This document shows positions 42,691-52,526 of a stretch of 64,000 nucleotides of DNA, one piece after another. Each line of letters begins with the position of its first letter. The first letter of the stretch is position 1. The notes below the pieces were generated by a model. That model saw only the letters and a list, made by a program, of their open reading frames with translations, was not told the origin of the DNA and made no database searches. This DNA comes from Saccharomycopsis fibuligera x Saccharomycopsis cf. fibuligera. Its lineage: Eukaryota; Ascomycota; Saccharomycetes; Ascoideales; Saccharomycopsidaceae. The stretch is taken from contig CP012821.1 of the NCBI GenBank assembly GCA_001936135.1, positions 1,346,248 to 1,410,247 of the forward strand. The letters are read 5' to 3'. The position numbers and the translations under genes are program-made.

Positions 42691-44067
42691 AGCCTTTTAA
42701 GTGATACAGGAAAGACCATGAAATTCGAAATAAAAAGGAACACTAAGAACTATAATTGCCGGGAACAACTATTAGTAAAGCTAGATTTGGGTTTTCACTT
42801 AGCGTCATTTGCTCTATTGTAAACCTCTGTCATGCAATATCTCCTCTGCTTAACGCACCCCAGTTCACTACGCGTACAGCCGCAGGCCGCTTGCACATAT
42901 GTTGTTGGATTACCGTCATATTGAAAATTGCACAAAAACAGATAACTATATTTATTATTATCTTCGAGGGAGTATAACTCCTTTGTAATATAAGTATATA
43001 CCCAGCATACAAACCGCTTGCGCTTGAATATCGTTACAGTATCTGTTTCTAATTTTTCTCTTTATAACCTAAATTTTACTTTACAATTACGTTACTCATT
43101 GGTTTCCACAGAGTTCGCACCATTACGGAAAACTGACATCTCCGGGTTCATGTTTTTAGATGTAAAAGCCTTGTATTTCAAATATAACTAACTAATAATA
43201 AATATATAAAAATATTGGGTTGGACCATGTATAAATACTAATCAGACTGAATGCAAAACATATTAGATATTCACAATTAATAGTCCTAAATACGGTAATC
43301 CTGTTTTACGGTAACATGTCCAAGGAATTATTATGTACCATATGTTAGTTTGTTTCATCCAGGTTTGTTGGCCTAGAACTCAATGTTCGTCATCACTCGC
43401 TCTTTCTTATGATATTAGGTTCTCAAGATACCAAATATTTCACCAATGGTAAGAATAATGATTTAGTGAGTTATTCCCTATATGCTGAGACTTCCTAAAT
43501 GGACTATCCGATAATTGTCTTTTCGCTTATTTGAATATACTAAATACATTTTCACTCAGCCAGTCACGAAAATACTTACTTTTCCTAAAAACAAGCCGGT
43601 ATATCAGCTATGTGGTATTGGCGATCCAAAGGTAGCTATGGGTTAGCGGTGCGGTGGCTAACCGCTGGAATGGACGGCCCGACCCGGCCTGGTTCGAGAT
43701 GGGAGATGGGTATGTGCGGAAATCTACACCGCTAATTGCGGATGCGGTGTCAGATGCGGCATTATTGACCGCACTGCGGTTCAAGGACAGTTACCGGTGG
43801 CTGGTGACAGTGATTTAGCTTGTTGATATAGCAGGACACTTCAACTCGACGAAGGTGCGTCCCACAGTATGCACGGCAGGCATGCACGTAAATAACTGAA
43901 CTTAGAACGATTAAATCCCCAGTTTCTATGACAGTGGGTCAAAGAAAGAGTTGCATATACAATGTGTCTATGAACTACATAATGTCACATAATTATGCGT
44001 AGAACGAGCAGCGGCTATCGCAGGTACTCTGTGGGAAGAACCATAATAGATATTTGCCGGTAACTTA
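42691..44067. other. Gene-free transition to the subtelomere
   Basis: No gene seen. A GC-rich patch at about 43640-43800 contains short inverted repeats (AGCGGT...ACCGCT) and a GGTTCGAGA word, but does not fold into a tRNA. The rest is AT-rich and looks decayed. Confidence 0.5.
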
Positions 44068-44333
44068 TTGCCCGCTTTGGCCCCCAACCGCACTTTTCAC
44101 ATACTATCCCCCCAACCGCCTCCTCGCCAAAATCCCTCTTTACTATGGGTTCCGCCAATCCACCGCTATCTGGTCCCCCGAACCACCTCGTCCAGCCTGC
44201 CTGCCCTATATACTCGTCTAAATCTGCTAAGTAGCCTGTAATTTGCTATATAATCTAGTTCTACGCCATCCATAGTATTTGTTCTGGCTTTTTCCACCAT
44301 TTTCTCGCCCATCCCCTTCCTCGGTCATCCTAC
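44068..44333. repeat. Single 266-bp GC-richer subtelomeric unit
   Basis: Starts TTGCCCGCTTTGGCCC and ends CTCGGTCATCCTAC. The same unit is present three times in tandem at 56705-57502. It contains C-rich runs (ATCCCCCCAACCGCC) on the plus strand. Confidence 0.85.
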
Positions 44334-44997
44334 TGCAGCGTTGGCCCCGAACCAAATTTTCCCTTACTTGTCGCCAAACCAAAATTCCGTGATTTTCCCT
44401 GTTTTGTACTAGTCGCGCCGAACCGCATGTTTTCTCCGCGCTCAACCGGATTCTCTCCATGCAGGATCTTCTCCCTCAGTTTCCCTCTTTATCCACTTGC
44501 AGATTTCATACATAATCTGGTATTTAATTTCCCTTTGTTGTATAGCTGTTAGGGCTGTGTCGCGGCCTACTGGCTTTTTGTGTCTTCTAGTTGACTCTCC
44601 TCCATATAAAGTATAAATATTCTTCAAGTGGCCACTAGCTGTACTTCGTGGGCTCAGTAAACAATTTGTCCTTGAACAATTGGTCGTTGTTTTCATCTAG
44701 GTTACACAGAAAACCTCATACCAAAACACCAAACCAACATTAGTTTTGCAGTATGTTGTCTAATTGTGAATTATTTAGTTCCTGATTGACTGTTTTTTCT
44801 GTCAAGATATAGTCTCAATTGTCATGCGGCTGCCAGAAAATGCATGTGGACTGTTCTTACATAGTGCATTCATATGTATTGCTTTTCTCTTGTACATACC
44901 GGGGGAACAATGTATCTATGCTCTACAAGATGTCACATAATGAAGCACCGAATGAATAACAACGCCAGAACCGGTCTGTGGAAAAGGATAACTATGT

Positions 44998-45192
44998 TTG
45001 AGAGCACATACATATTTGCCGGTGGTTCCTATATTAGTTGAATTGCTAGACTTTGATGTCAGTTGGATGATTGTAAGTAGCGCATTGTCAGATAAAGCAG
45101 TTCAAGCAGAGGCTGGAGCATGGGCAAACTTTGTCTGTGTTCTTCTGGTTTTTTGTTGGAGTCAAGTGTTTCGCAATAAACGGTTGGTTTAG
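44998..45192 (+). other. 64-codon open frame conserved in copies A and B
   Basis: MRAHTYLPVVPILVELLDFD continues to a stop at 45192. The copy at 57907-58101 differs by one residue (Pro to His). Conservation may only reflect recent duplication. No homology recognised, and it is listed only because it is the best-preserved short frame in the block. Confidence 0.25.
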
Positions 45193-46012
45193 ATGATGGC
45201 ACTGCTGGTTGGCATATTTTGCGATATTTGAGTTTCATTTGTATGAAAGAAGCAGCTGAAGAATCGGCTGAGAAAGTGCCAAGAAACTATAGATAGCACA
45301 GTAGAATATGTGAAAAAGATAAAATTAAAAAGCACCGGAGTAAGATTGGGTTGTAGCACAGAGGAGGCTAAAAAACGTATACTATGGCTTAACTCGTGTG
45401 CAGTGCTGTTATTGTACACTGGGCGTAGGCAACTTACTCATTGATATCGGTGATCTTCTCTGCATACTGTTTAGTGGGCAGCTCGGATCAGCTAATCTAG
45501 AAAAAGGAGTGGCAGCAGCTTTAGATGTGGCAAGAAGACAAACAAGGCGATTGGAGGATCAAAGTCAGAGTACAAGGACAATAAACAATGCAATATACAG
45601 CTGATGTGGTAGCTATAAGAGGCACATATGTGTTGCATGTTGGGACGGTAGTAGGCAGATCAGCAGGGCTAGGGAAAATAGTACAGATGCAGTTTGATAT
45701 TGCTTACTTGGATATCGCAGTGGCAGAAATAGCAAGTGCTAGTTAGTGAGGTGCATTTTGCTTGAAAGACACAATGCATCTCAGTTTCCCGAGAATAGCT
45801 CAAATGTGACAAGAAGACGAAAAAAAAACATTGCTTTAGACTCAAGTAATTTTTGCAATTGCTATAAACAGTAAATGATAACAGGTGAAACGATTAAGAT
45901 AATGTAATGTCAAAGTATGCGTAGAGATTAGCAAAATAAATGGTCAAAAAAAAGTGACAAGAGTTGCTGGCAATACTGGAAGCATTTAAAAAAAATAAAT
46001 AAAACATAAAAA

Positions 46013-46014
<2 letters not shown>

Positions 46015-46048
<34 letters not shown>
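46015..46048. repeat. Poly-A homopolymer (34 nt)
   Basis: A34 in copy A. The equivalent place in copy B (about 58970-58996) is much shorter and interrupted, so the tract is a hot spot for length change. Confidence 0.85.
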
Positions 46049-46049
<1 letters not shown>

Positions 46050-46887
46050 ATTTTAACAGAATGTGCTAGAGTAGTATACTTCTTGGAGGAGCTACTATGG
46101 TCGGGTACACAATGGTCAAATAGAAATGCAAGCAAGACACTCACAGTCTGTAATATTTGAAGAGCATAACTTAGCAGGCAAGTGTGGGTCATTTTCAAAC
46201 TATCAAAGTGAGAATTGGGCTACTATAACAGATGTTTGAGGGTGGTGAGTGACACACACAGAGAGAGATAGAGCTACGAGGCTGGATTGCATTATGCATG
46301 TCGGGAAGATCATGGATAGAACATGGGGAAGAAAAACGAGGTAGTATGCAGCTAATATGGTGGGAATGCGGGCACAGACAAAGGTAGTGAACAGGTGCAA
46401 AATAGAATTATGAGCTTTACTTTAGTAACATATAACACGGGTGTAAAAATAAAATAAAGTTAGATAATCGTATTATAAAAACAAAGCAAAGGGTCAGAAG
46501 TGGATCAAGGTCAAGCACTCAATAATAAAAAACAATCACGATACTGCAGGTGGGACGGATTGTAGTGAGCAAGTACTGCAAGGACGCACTGGAGGTATAA
46601 AAGGATGGGTGTTGTAAAGAAAGGGGAAGTTATTGTAACAGACTAAAATGGTAGGTGACAAGGGGGCAGAAGTAGTAATTGCATCGAGCACGCAAAAGGT
46701 AATTAATAAAGGGTTGTATACAATTGGAGATGGTCGGAATTGAGATTGGAGCAGGCAAGAGAGCGGTGTGAAGACAGATTCTGTGCAACGTCAATTATTT
46801 AACACGCTTGTCAAGTAAGAGACTATTAGAGTGATGGCTAGGGTGGGACAATTTATAGTTGCTGAGAAATAATATGTAATGAAAATG

Positions 46888-46916
46888 AAAAAAAAAAAAA
46901 AAAAAAAAAAAAAAAA
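46888..46916. repeat. Poly-A homopolymer (29 nt)
   Basis: A29 inside the 153-bp segment of copy A that is missing from copy B. Confidence 0.85.
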
Positions 46917-47449
46917 CGGTAAATATCAAGCTGTCAAGGACAATGTCGATGACGAGAACACAAAAAAAGCAACACACATGCAGCGAATATATTGGCGGAG
47001 GTTAAGAATATGCGCTGAGAACAGGCAAGATCACAGAAGAAAAAACATAAAAACGATTGGAATATGGAAAGGAGACAGTTCAGGGTGAGAAAAAGGCAGC
47101 AGCTAGTGTATATATCGGCTAAGGGCAGGGTGTAAGAGTCGCTGGGGAGCAAGACAAGACAAAACGCAATGCGTTTATAGAGTTTAGGATATCGGATAGA
47201 TGAGAAAAAAAGCGATGAAGTGGAGCAAGAGCAGCGTTCAGGTAATAAGTTGAGATAATATTTATGCTTGTCAGAAACAAAGAGCATCAGCTGGAAAACA
47301 AGTGGGACAGTGCGGTGCAAGTTGTGTGGGGAAATAAGGAAGAAGTATAAAAAGAAAAACACGAGAGAATTAGTAAGAACAATACTGTAGCAGTAATATT
47401 AGTGCAGCAGTGATAATAGAGCAGAGAAAAAAGTGAAAAAAAAAACAGT

Positions 47450-50050
47450 GATTTTATGTAAAGCTTTCAGAGAGTCAAAAAATAGGATGGAGCAAAGGCA
47501 AAGGGAAACAAACGGAGGATATGCAAATACAAAAGGAAGAGTACGAGCAGAATGTGGAGATAACAGGCAGAATTGGGTATAAAGAGAATAGGCAGAAATA
47601 GCTTGATATTGTAAGGGTGGAGGGAAGATAGTAAATATAGAACAAGTGACAAAGAAAGGTATTGTATTGGTAACATGTATGTGGTGTAAGGGTGGTATGA
47701 TAATGACTGATACAAGATAGTAAGGAAGAGCGTCGGGAAGATAAGAAGTCAGTATTAAGCGAAATGGTGTAGTGCAGTAGCAGTAGGCAGACAGTGGAAA
47801 GAGTACGAGTTACAAAAAGGTATTATATTGGCAATTTACGTGTGGTGTAAGGGTGATAAGTAAAAGAGAGCAATACAAGAAGTATGGATAGTGTCAGGAA
47901 GGTAGTAAGAAAACAGTAGTAAGTGTAGCAGTAGGCAGATAGTGGAAAGAGTACGAGTGACAGAAAGGTATGGTATTGGTAATATATGGTTGTAGGAGGG
48001 TGGTAAGTGAGAGAATGATACGACAGTATGAAAGAACGTCGAGATAATAGAACAGGGGAAAGAGAAAACAGTATGAAGTAGTAGTAAAAAGATAGTAAAA
48101 ATAGAAGTTACAGAAAAGTATTATAATGGTAATAAGATCGCAGGAGGGTGGTACGAGAGAGATTGATATGACAGTACGGAAGGGCGTCGGGAAGATAATA
48201 AAACAGTGTGTAGAAAGAATAAAAGACGTAGTGCAGTAACAGTAGAACGATAGTAAAGACAGTAGGGAATATGAGTGACGGACAAGTATTACAATGGTAA
48301 TATATAGTTGTAAAAGGGTGGCAAGTGAGAGATTGATATAAGATAGTATGAAAGTGCGTGGGGAAAGAAGTGAAAAAACAGAGGAAAAACAATGGAAAGA
48401 ATAAAGTAGCGACAAAAAAATATATCGGTAATATAGAGTCGTAAAAGGGTGTTACGACAGACAACGGTACAATACAGTACAGAAGGATGTGGAGATAGTA
48501 CAAGAGGGGAAAGATAGAGGAAAGAGTATGATAACAGAAAAGTATTATAATGATAATATGGGAAAAGTAGCGGGTTGTATGTGAGAAAGTGATACAACAC
48601 AGTACAGAAAGGCGTCGGGAAGGTAGTGGAAAGAATATGAGTAACAGAGAAGTAATTTGTTGATAATATAAGATCGCAGGAGAACGGTATTCGTGAGATA
48701 ACAATAGAAGATCGTATGTAAGGGCGTCGGGAAGTGCGTCGGGAAGGTATTAAAAATAATATGAAAATAATGGAAAAAGATTAAAAGTGACAAAAAGTAT
48801 TATATTGATAATATGGGGTAGTTATGATGATGGTAAGCAAGGGTGTCGAGGTAATAGAACAGAGAGAAGAGAAAAGATGTATTGCAGTAGTATTAGAACG
48901 ATAGAAAAGATAGTAGGAGTAGCAGACAGGTATTATATTGGCAATACGGGGGAGGTAGGAGGGTGGTAAGTGAGAAAAATTGATACAAGATATTTTGCAA
49001 GGGTGTCGGGAAGGTGTTAAAAATAATAGGAAAATAATGGAAAGAATGAAAGTGACAAAAAGTATTATAAATGTAATATGGGAGAAGTAAGAGGGTGGTA
49101 AGTGAGAGATTGATACACGACAGAACGGAAGAGCGTCGGGAAGGTAGTAAGAGAAAGATATTAAAGATAAAACAAGTAGCAGACAAGTATTGTAAAGGTA
49201 ATATATGGAGAAGTAAGAGGGTGGTAAGTGAGAAAGATTGATACACGATAGTACAGAAGGGCGTCGAAGTAGTAGAACAGCGGATAGATAGTGGAGAGAG
49301 AAGAAGTGACAGAAAAATATTATATTGGTAAGATTCGAGAATGGTACAAGATAGTACGGAAGGGCGTTGGGAAGGTAGTAAAAATAATAGGAAGATAATG
49401 GAAAGAATAGAAGTGACAGAAAAGTATTATATTAGTAATAAGGGAGAGGCAGGAGGGTGGTATGTTAGAAAATGGTACAAGATAGTACAGAAGGGCGTCG
49501 ATATAGTAGAACAGGGGAAGGGTAGAGGAAAGAATAGAAATTACAGAGAAATATTATATTGGTAATATGGAAGAGGCAGGAGGGTGGGAGTTGGGAAGGT
49601 AGTAAGGAAACAGTAGGAAGATAGCAGAAGTACGGCAGTAGTAGTAATAGGAGTTACAGACGAGTAATTTGTTGGTAATATAAGATTGTAGGAGGATGGT
49701 ATTGGTGAGAGAACAGTAAAAGATAGTATGGAAGGGCGTTGAGATAAAAGCACAGGAAATATTGCAGTAGTAGTAGTAAGAAAAGTGAGAAGAATACGGG
49801 AGAAGCAGGAGGAAGGTATTGGTGAGAGAACAATACAAGATGAGAAAATAATAGAAGATGTGGAAACAATACAATTGAGAAAACAATACAAGATGAGAAA
49901 ATAATAGAGGAGATTTTGCAAGGGTGTCGGGAATTTAGTAAGCAAACAGTAGGAAAATAGTGGAAAGGAAGAAGAGAAAAGTAATATATTGGTAATATAT
50001 AGTTGCAGAAGGGTGGTATATGAGGGAAGAATACAAGATAGAAATGAAGG
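47450..50050. repeat. Degenerate purine-rich satellite, copy A
   Basis: About 18-20 tandem degenerate units of roughly 100-170 bp. Each typically reads GTATTATATTGGTAATAT, then AGGAGGGTGGTAAGTGAGA, then TTGATACAAGATAGTAC, then GAAGGGCGTCGGGAAGGTAG, then an AGTAGTAAAA-rich spacer ending in GTGACAGAAA. The plus strand is almost free of C; the minus strand gives long, low-complexity open frames rich in Ser, Leu, Tyr, Phe and Thr. Two units (around 47681 and 47842) have a near-perfect telomere-repeat insertion at the GGGTGGT position. Confidence 0.88.
47681..47696 (+). repeat. Interstitial telomere-like 16-mer in satellite, copy A
   Basis: GTGGTGTAAGGGTGGT, identical to 16 consecutive bases of the terminal telomere array. 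A second 14-base match (GTGGTGTAAGGGTG) is at 47842-47855. Counterparts in copy B are at 60466-60481 and 60626-60641. Confidence 0.85.
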
Positions 50051-50759
50051 GGGTTGGGAAGGTAAGAAAACAGGGAGAAGAAAAAAAGTGGAAGGCAGGT
50101 AAGTGATAGAGTTGGAGTTATAAGTGGAGGATTGATTATATAAGAGATGGAAGTATGGAAAGTAGGCAAGGGCGGCGGGATGAATTTATTTTGAGAGGAG
50201 GAAAAGAGAAGGAGAGAAGAGGAAAGTGAAGAGTGGTAAATATGATAGGAGAAGAGGTGTAAGATGGGGAGAAAAGAGAAGAAGAGAAGAGAAAGAAGAA
50301 GATGTAAAGAGAGATGTTAGGAAGGTGAGGGATAAGGAGATAAAAGAGCAAGAGATTGTATTGGAAGTGAAGAAGAAGATAAGATATATTTGAAGATGGG
50401 TAAGAGGGATATGAAAGACGGGTAAGGGTAGAGAGTGAGGCGGGAGCGATGTAAAAATTATTGAAGAGATTTTTATTTTTGAGGAAAAATAAAATATTTG
50501 ACGGAGGGGAGTGGAGAGAAAGAGAGGAGGAAGGAGAAGATAAGAAGGGAGAAAGAGGAGTGGTGGAGGATATAATTGAAGAGATTATGGATGAGGTTAT
50601 AAAATAGAAGAAGAAAAGAGAGAGAGGAGGGAAGAATGAGATTGAGATATGATGGAGTGTGGAGGGAATAAAGAGATTTGGAGAGAGAGGGAAGGTAGGA
50701 AGAGGAAGGAGAGGAATAAGGAATTGGAAAGGGAAATAAGAGGAGTGTACTTTATCATA

Positions 50760-51285
50760 CTCGCTTTTTTTCTCTCCTCCCCTCCTAGGTGTCCAGGTGC
50801 TCCCTTATCTATGCCCCAGGGGTGTTTTCTTAACTATGTCTTTTCCCAATCCCAGGGTGGTCACGTGCACATCTCCCCGGTGCCGCCCCAGGGTGCCGTG
50901 CCGCCCCCAGGGTTCGGTGCCTGGGTTCGCCCCTTTCTCGGTAACCGCTCGGGGTGATGGTGGATGGCCTTGGCTTGGGTTTTGCCCTCGGGTTTTCGCC
51001 TCGGGGTGCCCTTTTCCGGGGGTTTTGGCCAGGGGTGCGCCTCCAACGGTGTGATGTGCCGTCTAGGTGCGGATTTCCATCCAGGTGAGGTAGCCCTCCT
51101 ACGGTGCGGTTTTACTCGCAGGTTCCGGGGCCCCTCCTCGGTAACGCTACCGGGTTGTTTTCCCCAGCCTAGGTGCGGATTGCCTTCCCGGTGAGGTAGC
51201 CCTCCTACGGTGCGGTTTGACTGACAGGTTCCGGTGCCCCGCCTCGGTAACGCTACCGGGTTGTTGTTCCCAGCCAAGGTGCTGT
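50760..51285. repeat. GC-rich island with 106-bp tandem repeat
   Basis: About 525 bp of conspicuously GC-rich sequence between the GA-rich end of copy A and AT-rich DNA. It consists of loosely repeated CCCAGGGTG/GGTGCC words, then two tandem 106-bp units (51064-51169 and 51170-51275). Each unit holds TAGGTGCGGATT, GAGGTAGCCCTCCTACGG and CTCGGTAACGCTACCGGG. Composition is unlike anything else in the window. Open frames on both strands are composition artefacts. Function unknown. Confidence 0.8.
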
Positions 51286-51290
51286 GTCAA

Positions 51291-52526
51291 CTCAATGATG
51301 AGATATAGACAGCAGATTTTAGCTGCAGGTGATCAGGTGTTTGATATTCTTGCATTTTTGCGTAGTGTGTTTTTTTTTTTTTTCCGACTTCCGACTTGCA
51401 GCTCCAGTGTCGCTTGGAAAACCGTTTTTCTTCTATTTGCTGATCCGTCCCGTTAGTGATGCACTTGTGCAAAGGCTTATCCGTCTAATCGCCAGTTTTT
51501 ATGGAGGAGTACTTTTTTTTTGCGGCGCAGTACGTATCGTGCAGTTAGCGATGCTCGCCTTGCAAAGCCTTTGGCCTATAATTGGTATTGTACCTTGGAG
51601 TAGTGTGCTTTTTACCGTGTGTTTTTAGATAAACGTATCTGTAATGTATTTTTGTTAAAAAATGAATTTTGCAATCTAAGTGTACTACTGTCTTATTGTG
51701 GTTCCTGTTACTCTTATATAACAGTCTCTCTCAATCTGTTTTCCGTCTCTTTGGTGCTGATTATGCAAGTGAACGCACTACAGCCCAACATGACTTGTAT
51801 GCCGTCGTATTGGTATATACCCATTCTGCTCAAATGGCCGGAAAAGTGTAAGGTGAATATTGCTGCGGACTAGGAAACAATATGGCAAAGCTGTGGATTA
51901 GTAGTGCAGAGAGAATGGTAGGCAATAGACATAACATAAGCCAAGTGCGCGCAAGTAGCAAAGTAGTAGATAAAGCAAGTCAGAGGCAATCGAATGAGTT
52001 AAATGATACTTGCATTTTAACACATTACCGCTTGATCTACCAATCGGCCCTACTACAGTAACGTTTTTTTCACACTCCCTGATGCTGTAAACAAAAACTG
52101 GGTTAATTCATCTGGGAATAGAAAAAACTGTTTGTGCACACAAGTGGTTGACTTTTTACCACAAGGTATTTGTTAGGTGTCTTAACTTAGTGACATCAAT
52201 TGCAAAAGTGTAACTAACTCAACACGAGTGAACCTGCTTGATGCTTGCTCTTTATCCTAAAATTCTGCGCCTTTTCTTATTTCTTTAGTCTTTGTTTTAT
52301 TTTTCCTTCCAGCTAATGGTGCTGTACTTGAGAATGGAGTTGTAAGTTGTTTCATTGGCTACGCATTATAGCAGTTGGTTTGTGTTTAAAAGTATTTACA
52401 TGATTTTGGTTTATGTTATACACAAGATGATTTAACTAGCTATTTACAAATTACAGATGAACAAAAACAACAACAAAGTTAAACAAAAAAAAAAAAAATA
52501 AAAGCTGAAACTTGTCACCTAAAAAT
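51291..52526. other. Flank between GC island and the recombinase-like gene
   Basis: About 1.2 kb without a recognisable gene. Open frames (51329-51628, 51619-51873) are hydrophobic but unlike known proteins. It is the 3' flank of the recombinase-like gene and could contain that element's left boundary. I found no clear terminal repeat by eye. Confidence 0.45.

Larger units (their letters stand above)
44068..50745. repeat. Subtelomeric duplicated block, copy A
   Basis: About 6.7 kb repeated in direct orientation at 57237-63513, nearly identical by eye along most of its length. The order is one 266-bp unit, a GC-moderate stretch (44334-44580), unannotatable decayed sequence (44600-46860), a transition (46861-47450) and the purine-rich satellite (47450-50050), ending in a GA-rich tract (50050-50745). 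Relative to copy B it carries about 250 extra bases near 44590-44845 and 153 extra bases at 46861-47013. It lacks about 120 bases that B has near 58565-58670. The ends match exactly at TTGCCCGC on the left and AAGAGGAG on the right. Confidence 0.9.

Noticed and set aside
43625-43720. tRNA-like words (GGTTCGAGA, possible A box) in a GC-rich patch
   Set aside because: No acceptor, anticodon or T stems pair at the right spacing. Only a short AGCGGT/ACCGCT inverted repeat is present.
44442-44696. Minus-strand frame resembling the start of a retrotransposon Gag
   Set aside because: No primer-binding site, paired LTRs or conserved Gag/Pol motifs. Copy B lacks the upstream half of the frame.
50649-51277. 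Open frames on both strands across the GC-rich island
   Set aside because: Overlapping frames on both strands, Pro/Gly/Arg-rich, explained by GC content and the 106-bp tandem repeat.
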